Assembly: GCF_932526225.1 (NCBI RefSeq)
Contig: NC_064041.1
Coordinates: 16,055,888-16,119,887, forward strand
Direction of reading: 5' to 3'
Length of the DNA: 64,000 nucleotides
From: Nematostella vectensis
Taxonomy: Eukaryota > Cnidaria > Anthozoa > Actiniaria > Edwardsiidae
The translations under genes and the position numbers were made by a program. Below are positions 24,901-37,400 of the stretch, piece by piece. The notes under the pieces are model-generated. The model had not been told where the DNA came from. It did no database searches and saw nothing but the letters and a program-made list of their open reading frames with translations. Position 1 is the stretch's first letter; each line of letters begins with the position of its first letter.

Positions 24901-27900
24901 GGTCTACCTTAGACTAAGTGTTCCTTAACCTTACACTTGCCATTAAGGTCTACCTTAGACTAAGTGTTCCTTAACCTTATACTTGCCATTAAGGTCTACC
25001 TTAGACTAAGTGTTCCTTAACCTTACACTTGCCATTAAGGTGTACCTTAGACTAAGTATTGCTTAGCCTTACACTCACCATTAAGGTCTACCTTAGACTA
25101 AGTATTGCTTAACCTTACACTTGCCATTAAGGTCTACCTTAGACTAAGTATTGCTTAGCCTTACACTTGCCATTAAGGTCTACCTTAGACTAAGTGTTCC
25201 TTAACCTTACACTTACCATTAAGGTCTACCTTAGACTAAGTGTTCCTTAACCTTACACTTGCCATTAAGGTCTACCTTAGACTAAGTGTTCCTTAACCTT
25301 ACACTCACCATTAAGGTCTAACTTAGACTAAGTGTTCCTTAACCTTACACTTGCCATTAAGGTCTACCTTAGCCTAAGTATTGCTTAGCCTTACACTCAC
25401 CATTAAGGTCTACCTTAGCCTAAGTATTGCTTAGCCTTACACTCACCATTAAGGTCTACCTTAGCCTAAGTATTGCTTAGCCTTACACTCACCATTAAGG
25501 TCTACCTTAGACTAAGTGTTCCTTTACCTTACACTTGCCATTAAGGTCTACCTTAGACTAAGTGTTCCTTAACCTTACACTTGCCATTAAGGTGTACCTT
25601 AGACTAAGTATTGCTTAGCCTTACACTCACCATTAAGGTCTACCTTAGACTAAGTATTGCTTAACCTTACACTTGCCATTAAGGTCTACCTTAGACTAAG
25701 TATTGCTTAGCCTTACACTTGCCATTAAGGTCTACCTTAGACTAAGTGTTCCTTAACCTTACACTTACCATTAAGGTCTACCTTAGACTAAGTGTTCCTT
25801 AACCTTACACTTGCCATTAAGGTCTACCTTAGACTAAGTGTTCCTTAACCTTACACTTGCCATTAAGGTGTACCTTAGACTAAGTATTGCTTAGCCTTAC
25901 ACTCACCATTAAGGTCTACCTTAGACTAAGTATTGCTTAACCTTACACTTGCCATTAAGGTCTACCTTAGACTAAGTATTGCTTAGCCTTACACTTGCCA
26001 TTAAGGTCTACCTTAGACTAAGTGTTCCTTAACCTTACACTTACCATTAAGGTCTACCTTAGACTAAGTGTTCCTTAACCTTACACTTGCCATTAAGGTC
26101 TACCTTAGACTAAGTGTTCCTTAACCTTACACTCACCATTAAGGTCTAACTTAGACTAAGTGTTCCTTAACCTTACACTTGCCATTAAGGTCTACCTTAG
26201 CCTAAGTATTGCTTAGCCTTACACTCACCATTAAGGTCTACCTTAGACTAAGTGTTCCTTAACCTTACACTCACCATTAAGGTCTAACTTAGACTAAGTG
26301 TTCCTTAACCTTACACTTGCCATTAAGGTCTACCTTAGCCTAAGTATTGCTTAGCCTTACACTCACCATTAAGGTCTACCTTAGCCTAAGTATTGCTTAG
26401 CCTTACACTCACCATTAAGGTCTACCTTAGCCTAAGTATTGCTTAGCCTTACACTCACCATTAAGGTCTACCTTAGCCTAAGTATTGCTTAGCCTTACAC
26501 TCACCATTAAGGTCTACCTTAGACTAAGTGTTCCTTTACCTTACACTTGCCATTAAGGTCTACCTTAGACTAAGTGTTCCTTAACCTTACACTTGCCATT
26601 AAGGTGTACCTTAGACTAAGTATTGCTTAGCCTTACACTCACCATTAAGGTCTACCTTAGACTAAGTATTGCTTAACCTTACACTTGCCATTAAGGTCTA
26701 CCTTAGACTAAGTATTGCTTAGCCTTACACTTGCCATTAAGGTCTACCTTAGACTAAGTGTTCCTTAACCTTACACTTACCATTAAGGTCTACCTTAGAC
26801 TAAGTGTTCCTTAACCTTACACTTGCCATTAAGGTCTACCTTAGACTAAGTGTTCCTTAACCTTACACTCACCATTAAGGTCTAACTTAGACTAAGTGTT
26901 CCTTAACCTTACACTTGCCATTAAGGTCTACCTTAGCCTAAGTATTGCTTAGCCTTACACTCACCATTAAGGTCTACCTTAGACTAAGTGTTCCTTAACC
27001 TTACACTCACCATTAAGGTCTAACTTAGACTAAGTGTTCCTTAACCTTACACTTGCCATTAAGGTCTACCTTAGCCTAAGTATTGCTTAGCCTTACACTC
27101 ACCATTAAGGTCTACCTTAGCCTAAGTATTGCTTAGCCTTACACTCACCATTAAGGTCTACCTTAGCCTAAGTATTGCTTAGCCTTACACTCACCATTAA
27201 GGTCTACCTTAGACTAAGTGTTCCTTTACCTTACACTTGCCATTAAGGTCTACCTTAGACTAAGTGTTCCTTAACCTTACACTTGCCATTAAGGTGTACC
27301 TTAGACTAAGTATTGCTTAGCCTTACACTCACCATTAAGGTCTACCTTAGACTAAGTATTGCTTAACCTTACACTTGCCATTAAGGTCTACCTTAGACTA
27401 AGTATTGCTTAGCCTTACACTTGCCATTAAGGTCTACCTTAGACTAAGTGTTCCTTAACCTTACACTTACCATTAAGGTCTACCTTAGACTAAGTGTTCC
27501 TTAACCTTACACTTGCCATTAAGGTCTACCTTAGACTAAGTGTTCCTTAACCTTACACTCACCATTAAGGTCTAACTTAGACTAAGTGTTCCTTAACCTT
27601 ACACTTGCCATTAAGGTCTACCTTAGCCTAAGTATTGCTTAGCCTTACACTCACCATTAAGGTCTACCTTAGCCTAAGTATTGCTTAGCCTTACACTCAC
27701 CATTAAGGTCTACCTTAGCCTAAGTATTGCTTAGCCTTACACTCACCATTAAGGTCTACCTTAGACTAAGTGTTCCTTTACCTTACACTTGCCATTAAGG
27801 TCTACCTTAGACTAAGTATTGCTTAGCCTTACACTTGCCATTAAGGTCTACCTTAGCCTAAGTATTGCTTAGCCTTACACTCACCATTAAGGTCTACCTT

Positions 27901-28422
27901 AGCCTAAGTATTCCTTAACCTCACAATTGCCATTAAGGTCTAAGTATTGCCTCAGTGTTTCTTAACCTTACACTTACCATTAAGGTGTTGCATCTCTTCT
28001 TGGACGAGTTTTTCTTCCTGAACAAAAGAACATTAAAAGTAAAAAAATTAACCTTTTATAAAATTGATTTATTCAACCATGCCAAATAAACTTTAATTAA
28101 AAGATTAAACAGCCCTTGTCAGCCAAACATTTGTTATTGTATTCATTCCATATTGTAAGGCACATAATGTGTTCCTCGAAATAACCATCTACAAACAAAG
28201 ATTAATATCTTATTTACTAAATTCAATTGAAAATATCACACTGACTCCCCAAACTAACCGATGGAAATGGATGCTTTCTCACACTTGGTATTTTGCTAGG
28301 ATGACAAAATGGCGGCTGACAGGTACAAACTTAGTACCTACCGTATTTAGCTTCTCATTGATCTCGCTTATCTTGCCCCAAATCCCACTTGTGTTGGCGT
28401 TTCCAAACGTCACGAAGTCCAT
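15938..28422 (-). CDS. PLAA: PLAA exons 20-28: PUL domain
   Basis: Exons: 28342-28422, 27978-28017, 24201-24408, 23729-23831, 23453-23529, 17582-17651, 17196-17258, 16953-17045, 15938-15982. The PUL (Ub-fold/PLAP-Ufd3-Lub1) domain is an Armadillo-like fold that binds the C-terminus of p97 (family knowledge). Visible blocks are [55 protein letters not shown] and the final [14 protein letters not shown]. Exon 25 must use TTTTAG|TTTTTCAG; the AG 8 nt downstream would shift the frame. The final exon of 15 codons, separated from exon 27 by two arrays, was found by frame and by similarity to the expected C-terminus. Confidence 0.92.
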
Positions 28423-31400
28423 CTGGTTATTTTAAAAAATCAGTAATAATCCATAAGCTGCGATTATATAGAAAGTTATCCTGTGTCTGCATACAAACTT
28501 AATGAATACAACTGCCCCCAGATGATTCACCCAGAGGAATCTCAGCCATTGGTCAAATTGTTATGAATCGATGAAAATTATCATACAGTACAAGTCGGAT
28601 CTACAGGTTTTAAATACCACCTTGTGTTTAAATAACACTAATAATAAATTGAGATAAGACAATAATGTACGACTCAACCAGTAACCAAGTGTACCATTGC
28701 AATAGATAAAAAATTCTACATTAAAAAAACTTTGTTATCATATCCCATCAATATTAAACCATTGACTCACCTTGGGGAAGAATGGGTTCCCTGTGGGGGG
28801 CTGACCTGCCGGGCGATAACTGCTCCCCCCTGGAGACAAAAGTTTATCAACTGTCAGACGGGACAAATGTGAGTAGCTTCAGCGTACCAGAGATTGGCAA
28901 CAAGCAGTGAAAAGGTTTCCAACTGTGACCCGACACAGGTGGCCCAATGTGTTAACACATCTCAGCGTGTAGGTCATCTCAACACAGGTGGCCCAATGTG
29001 TTAACACATCTCAGCGTGTAGGTCATCTCAACACAGGTGGCCCAATGTGTTAACACATCTCAGCGTGTGGGGACTCTCAGCACAGGTGGCCCAATGTGTT
29101 AACACATCTCAGCGTGTTGGGCCTCTCAGCACAGGTAGCCCAATGTGTTAATAAGTCAGCATATGGGGCCTCTTGCCTCTGCTGAGACAGGTTCAATTAC
29201 CGGGCGAGACATGGATAATATCTTTCTACTTCTCCACCCTGAATTCAACTTGAAGAACATTTGACGGCTTACGAGCTTGCGTTCCATGGGGCATGACCGT
29301 ATAAAGATTTCAAATGTAAAATGCTTAGAAAATGATGGTTGTATAACTTATAAGACCTTTAAATTTCCCAACATACATTATTCAGGCAATGTCTAGCACA
29401 TTCCTAAGATCAGTGTCTTTTCGTATAACGTGACTTTTTCCATAAATGGCAATGATTAATCTGTCTCATTTGACTATGTGGTTCTATTTCACCATTGTAA
29501 TGGTCAGAATGGATTATAATGAGCAGCTTTTAGAGTGACATTACAGAGGTGCCAGCATATTGTATGCTAAACGAATTGAAAAAATGCACTGCCTAAAATA
29601 ATATTTTTAGCTCATTTTACTCTATTTTGTTTCATCTCATCACCTACCAGTAAACGGGTCCGCTGCCCCGCCTATATTAGCGCTCACGATGGGAGGCCCA
29701 GCAGATCCATACGATGGCCGATAGCTTCCCCCACCTGAAGATACATGCCATAATATGGATATAAAGCCATTTTTTTAAATATAACTGGGTAGTTTATGCT
29801 AATAAGCATGACTTCATATGCAAACCAAGTATAGGTGGATAGGTACGCCATTGATAAACATGCAACATGCAATTCCTGCAAGACAACCACATCCTAATTC
29901 ATATGATGGAAAAAGCAGAAAATATTGATCTAGCATTTTTAACATTTTAAGGACCATAAATTGGAATAAGTCAAATTCATTGCTTTAATCTCCTGGGAGT
30001 TCAACTTAATAACACAGTTCTATGATAACGTACATAAAACAAGGATCAATGTACAAACGTGTAAGCAAACACATGTGCAATGTCCAAATGTCCAACAGGG
30101 TGCAAGCTCTCTCTGGTGCGTCTACCTGTAAAGGGGTCAACAGCTCCGCCACCCGTGTTCGAAGGCTGGTTGCTGAGGCTCGAGTGTGATGGAGTGGAAC
30201 CTGGTACATATCTTGAGCTGCCTTTACAAAACATTAGGCAAAACAATAAAAATCAAGTTAGCAAATATGAGGAAATTATCCAGCAGAATCAGCATTATGT
30301 ATAAGTGATAGACATCCTGAGGATGGTGATGATAATGATGATAATTATGGTGGTAATGATAATGGCATTGATGATGATGATGATGATGATGACTGTGATG
30401 ATGGTAATGGTGATGATGTTGGTGGTGATGATGATTATTATGAGGAGAGTATTGAAACCCTACTAGTAGGGGTTTTGATTATGATGGTCCAGACACATAC
30501 CAGTAAATGGGTCACATGCACTGCCTGGTGGTCCAATAGTTACATTTGCTGTGTTCTTCTGGATAAAGCTGACAACTTGGTCTAGAAACATTTGACTCAA
30601 ATCATTGGCTTCCAGAAAATTATGCGCTGCCACCCAAGGGTCATCTGCCGAGGAGAAATATGTACCACACTCTTTTTTAATAATAATTCATTATTACCAA
30701 GGAAATATGTACCACAATCTTTTTAATAATAATTCATTATTACCAAGGTATTATGGGCCTTGGGGTACTTGGGGGAATGATACACAAGAATTTAGAAAAC
30801 AGCCCCATGCTAAGCAAGAAATAACAAAAAAAATCAGATGCAACTTTTTAAAATGTGATGAGACTTTTTCTTTTTGGACGGACGGATGGAAGGACATGGG
30901 TCGATGGGTTACCAATATTTTTTACCATATTTTTTTGTATATCACTTTTTCTTAGGTATGGGCTACGCACGCTCATGCGTGAATGTCATAAATATCTGTG
31001 CTTTCATTCCTATACTTTCAGCTGTTTCTTTTAGATGTAAAGAAAAAAATAACTGAAAATCTTGGAGGTGTGCATTTCTAATGGTATGCAGTGTTTTTAA
31101 TTGGGTAATTCATTCTGGAATGGAAGGAACCAAAGGCCATTCTAAGAAATTGTAGCCTATCTTTTTGCAGTGCACATGTGCAAGGTATTTCTCTCTGTCA
31201 AAGCATTGAGCCCATGCTAACAGGTGATTCTTTTACCTGTAACATTGTACGGAAGTTTGAGTGGCGGTTTCCCCTCCTGGATCTCAACACTAAAGACATA
31301 ATCATACTCCTGAAAGGAAATATCAAACAAATGATAAGAACTCCAGAGGTTAACAATTGTGAAACAACTGTAGAAGCATCCAACAAAGACACAAGTGACA

Positions 31401-34400
31401 AAAAATTTGATACAAAATGAATTATTTTATGATTTGGCATGTGTTGTTAAGTTAATCTATTAGAAGGCAGATACAGTAATCTGTTAAAAGTGCAGATAAC
31501 TAAGGCACTTCCCCTTGAAATTCAATTCAAGTAAAAAATATTTTTATATAAAGTGAGATGGATTTTAAATAGATTATGAATTATGAGTAAGTCTGTATTT
31601 TTAATCTCCTCAGTACAGTAAGTCTGTCTTTTTCTCCTCAGTACAGTAATACTGTCTTTTTCTCCTCAGTACAGTAAGTCTGTCTTCCCCTTCCAAGTAA
31701 GCCTGCCTTCCTGTTAAGTCCCTTCCTGGTAAGTCCATCGTTTTACCTTTCCCTTGTACATCGTCTTGTTGGAGCTTGATGCTGCCGTGCCTTCACTGCC
31801 AGGTGCACCTACTACCTCTCCAATCTACAGATACAACAAGGATTGCCATGTTGGCCATGTTCTGATGCCATAGTGCATTTAAGGTAGATAACACAGTTTA
31901 ACATGATAATGTATCAGTAGAGGACAAAGCAAGGTTAATAGTTGACCAACCTTGTCCCATTTCCCCTCTATGTCATTCCACTGAAAAAAAAAGGTTTTTG
32001 CGATTAAAACAAATAGTAAAAAGATTTTACAATACAAATACAAAAACAAAAACAAATAGAAAAGATTTTACATCAAAACTTTACTGTTATAGACAGAGAA
32101 GAGTTTATGAGTACTGTATACAAGCAGGTGTGATAAATAGCGTGGGCATGTTTGAAAGTGCATGTTATAAAGTACTTAAACCTTGTTTGGTGTATCTGTC
32201 CTCTAAAAACACATCTTCTCTGGTCCATCAAAAAAATCATCTCAGTTGGGGTGTCAAATCAAACTTTTGTCATGGTATGCTCTGTGACATTGGATATGCA
32301 TCTTTAAGAGTAAAAAATGCACAGAAAAGAGATCTATTTGTGGGACAACAGAGGAGTGTTGGAAAGTATTACAGTACCTGGTGACATTCTACTGTCTGCC
32401 CTCGCCTGACCATAATTGTTTGACCACTTCGCTTGCCTTTAAGAAACAAAAATCACCTTGCTAACACCACATTTAATTGTTCACAATTATCACAAAGCAA
32501 AATTGCCTTGTTCACATAACAGTGTAGTCCCTTACACCAGTTCACTGGTGGGAAAGCCACACATGGCAAGGCTTCAAATCAAGTGCTCCTGGGCACTTGG
32601 CATGACTAGCCTAAGTGTGACTAGCCTCTGGGAGCATCTCTATACTTCCACTAAACTCTACTTCACCTGGTCTAAGAAGGGCCTCCTCGTGACTAGCCAA
32701 GGTGTGACTAGCCTTTGGGATCATCTCTATACTACCATTTAACTGTACTTCACCTGGTCTAAGAAAGGCCTCCTCGTGACTAGCCTAAGTGTGACTAGCC
32801 TTTGGGATCATCTCTATACTACCATTTAACTGTACTTCGCCTGGTCTAAGAAAGGCCTCCTCGTGACTAGCCTAAGTGTGACTAGCCTTTGGGATCATCT
32901 CTATACTACCATTTAACTGTACTTCACCTGGTCTAAGAAAGGCCTCCTCGTGACTAGCCTAAGTGTGACTAGCCTTTGGGATCATCTCTATACTACCATT
33001 TAACTGTACTTCACCTGGTCTAAGAAGGGCCTCCTCATGACTAGCTTGGGTGTGAATAGCCATTAAGACCATCTCTATACTACCACTTAACTCTAACTTA
33101 ACTCTACTTCACCTGGTCTAAGAAGGGCCTCTGGTCCAGGGAGCTGGTCCATCTTGATGTCTCCTATCTGACCACTGTGGAACATATAAAAACAACATGA
33201 CATTCCAATAATCCTAATAGTCAAACCTCTTAGCACTAGATTATTCTATGCTTTGCTCTCTCTTGCCGTTACTAAATTGCTATAATGTGACCTGACTTAA
33301 GAGCTCAAAGATGTTTTAATGTTACTGTACCTAGCCTGTGCAGGGATTGTTTGACTTGCGACTTCATCTTCAAAGATCTATAGCAAAAATCAAAGTGTTA
33401 TTATCAGCATATCAATATATATCTTTTAAGCAATAACATTTAACAAACCTTGATCTCTTCAGGTGAAGCAAACCTCTCTTCTTGGCATGAGAACACACGC
33501 AGAACACCATCACTGGAATGGCATGAGGGGATCATTTAGTTAAGGGCTGACTAAATAAATAAGTTGTACAGCACTATAAAAGCCCATGTTCATCATCATC
33601 ATCGTTGTCATCGTCGTCGTCATCATCACTACTACCACCATAATCATTACTACCATCAATATATATAATCATCACCACCATCACCATCATCATCATCACT
33701 ACCATCACCATCATCATCACTACCATCATCATCATCATCATCAAAAAGATTAAAACAATACTAATCATTGTCATCATCAACAACACAATCACCACTGCCA
33801 CCACCATCACCATCACCACTACCATTATTATCAATACCATCACCATCACCACTACCATTATCATCAATACCATCACCATCACCACTACCATTATCATCAA
33901 TACCATCACCATCACCACTACCATTATTATCAATACCATCATCATCAATACCATCATCATCACCACTACCATCATCATCAATACCATCACCATTGCCACC
34001 ACTATGATCATCATCATCACCACTACCATTACCATCAATACCATCATCATCACCACTACCATTATCATCAATACCATCACCATCACCACTACCATTATTA
34101 TCGATAACATCATCATCAATACCATCATCATCACAACCACTACCATCATCATCATCACCATCATCATCACCACTACCATTACCATCAATACCATCATCAT
34201 CACCACCACTACTATCATCATCAATACCATCACCACCACTACCATCATCATCAATGCCATCACCACCACCATCATCATCACTACCATCATCATCATCATC
34301 ATCATCAAAATATATAAAACAATACTAATAATTGCTATCATTATCACTGTCATCATCAACAACACAATCACCACCACCACAACCATCATCATCACCACTG

Positions 34401-37400
34401 TCCTCATCACTACCATCATTATCATCACTACTATAATCATCAAAATAATTATCTGGTCATTGCCATCACCATCACCACTACCATCATCATCAATACCATC
34501 ATCATCATCACTACCATTATCTTCAATACCATCACCACCACCATCACCATCACCACTACCATTATCATCAATTACATCACTACCCCACTACCATTATCAT
34601 CAATCACCATCACCACTATCATTATCACCAATACCATTATAATCAATACCATCATCACCACCACTACTACCATTATAACCACTACCATTATCATCAATAC
34701 CATCACCACCACTACCATTATAACCACTACCATTATCATCAATACCATCACCACCACTACCATTATCTTTAATACCATCATCATCACCACTACCATTATC
34801 ATCAATACCATCATCATCACCACTACTACTATTATCATTAATACCATCATTATCACCACCACTACTATTATCATCATCACCATCATCATCACCACTACCA
34901 TTATCATCAATACCATCATTATCACCATCATCATCACCACTACCATCATCATCAATACCATCACCATTGCCACCACTACCATCATCATCATCACCACTAC
35001 CATTACCATCAATACCATCATTATCACCACCACTACTATTATCATCATCACCACTACCATTATCATCAATACCATCATCATCACCACTACCATCATCATC
35101 AATACCATCACCATCGCCACCACTACCATTATCACCACCACCATTATCATCTATACCACCATCATCACCACTACCATCATCATCAATACCATCACCACCA
35201 CCATCACCATCACCACTACCATTATCATCAATTACATCACTACACCACTACCATTATCACCAATCACCATCACCACTACCATTTATAATCATTACCATCA
35301 TCATCACCACTACTACCATCATCATCACCACTACTACCATTATCACCACTACCAACATCATCAATACCATCACCATTGCCATCACTACCATCATCATCAA
35401 TACCATCACCATTGCCACCACTACCATCATCATCAATACCATCACCATCGCCACTACCATCATCATCAATACCATCACCATCACCACTACCATTATTATC
35501 AATACCATCACCACCACCACTACCATCACCATCGCCACTACTACCATCATCATCAATACCATCACCACCACCATCACCATCATCATCAATACCATCACCA
35601 CCACCACTACCATCGCCACTACTACCATCATCACCACTACTACCATTATCACCACTACCATCATCATCAATACCATCACCATCGCCACTACCATCACCAT
35701 CGCCACTACTACCATCATCACCACTACTACCATTATCACCACTACCATCGTCATCAATACCGTCATCATCGCCACCACTACCATCGCCACCACTACCATC
35801 ATCACCACTACTACCATCATCACCACTACTACCATTACCACCACTACCACCACCACCGTCACCATCGCCACCACTACCATCATCATCAATACCGTCACCA
35901 TCGCCACCACTACCATCACCATCGCCACCGTCGCCACCACTACCGTCGCCACCACTACCATCACCATCAATACCGTCACCATCGCCACTACTACCATCAT
36001 CACCACTACTACCATTACCACCACTACCATCATCATCAATACCGTCACCATCACCACCACTCAAATACTGTACCTTGCTCCAGTGACAATGTCGCCATTT
36101 GACAGGCAGGTGACAGCCCAGATGGAGGTTGCTGGTAGTGTGATGACTTGTGGACTGGAGTCACCTAGACATAAGTAAATCACATAATAAAATGGTACAA
36201 ATAGCAGGTAATGTCTAGTCCCATATAGCTAATGACAGAGGCCTTACCACAATAATTGCATAGATTCTCTTTTAAGAAATTGATAAAAGATCTATTTTAG
36301 AGATTTTTTGTATAATGAAACTTTTGCCAAGATCTTAGGGGCTGCAGCCCATCCATCCATTCACACCCTGCATGCCATACTGTACCTTTCCATACTCGTA
36401 AAGTTCTGTCTTCTCCAACTGACGCAAATCCACCTCCAGACAATGCAGCAATACTAAGAAATGGAAACAAAATTTCTTAGTGAATGCAGACAGGAGTTAA
36501 GGGTGTACTGACATTAGTGTTGCTCAGTAACGACGTTGCTACGCTGGTGGCGTTGAGCGCGCGCATATACATTACATGGAATTCGTCATTTCAAGCTTTC
36601 TTGAAATAAAAGAAACAAAAAATATGCACTCTAATTTCACAAAAATGGAATTTAAGTTGAACTCAACCTTACCTTATTTCCTATGTTTGTAAAAACAAAC
36701 AAACATTTAGCGAATATTTTTAAGGCAATGTTTTTAAAGCCTGAGTTTTCAATTTCCACTATATCTGCGCGCGCTGCAAACACCGGTTGCAGACGCTCGC
36801 GCGCGCATTGAAAAGTAACGCGTGCTACGAATTTATAAAACACTAATTTCAGTTTTGATCATGATATGACGGATATTATTCCTTAGAAGTGTAAATACCA
36901 CGAAACACTATTGGAATTTGTTAAAATCATTTCATTTGATTTGTCTAAGTCATTTCTCAAACGCATGCTTGGCTTAATGCGCCCATCTCTCAAGATTCAT
37001 AAAACGTATTCAATAATTATTTTCAAGCAAGTTTACTTGAAATATTTGCTTTTTTCTGTATTTATGACGTCACACGATGACGTAACGGGATAACATCATC
37101 AAAAAAGTCAGCACACTTTTGGTGGTCAACTTAGCAAATATCAGACCCTCATTACTTTCTATAAGGCTTTTGTGCTGTATTTAATTTTCCCTAGCAACAG
37201 ATGTCAGTGCACCCTTAAGCTGTTTCTTGAACTTCCATTTCTCTGCCAGCTACCATTTTGTCATCACAGCAGATATTCCGCCAGTAGAAAAGATCCATTT
37301 GCATCGGCTTATCTCCAATATGGCATTTCTTACAAATTTAATTTGGTACACTAAAATGCAAATAATGACAAGGTAAACAACAAAAGATGAGAGTCTCAAA

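Noticed and set aside
15990-28000. Regularly spaced repeats suggesting CRISPR
   Set aside because: Units are head-to-tail without unique spacers, in a spliced eukaryotic gene.
33574-36178. Long Met/Val-, Ser/Pro- and Thr/Ile-rich ORFs
   Set aside because: Translations of a CAT/CAC trinucleotide array in PLAA intron 8.
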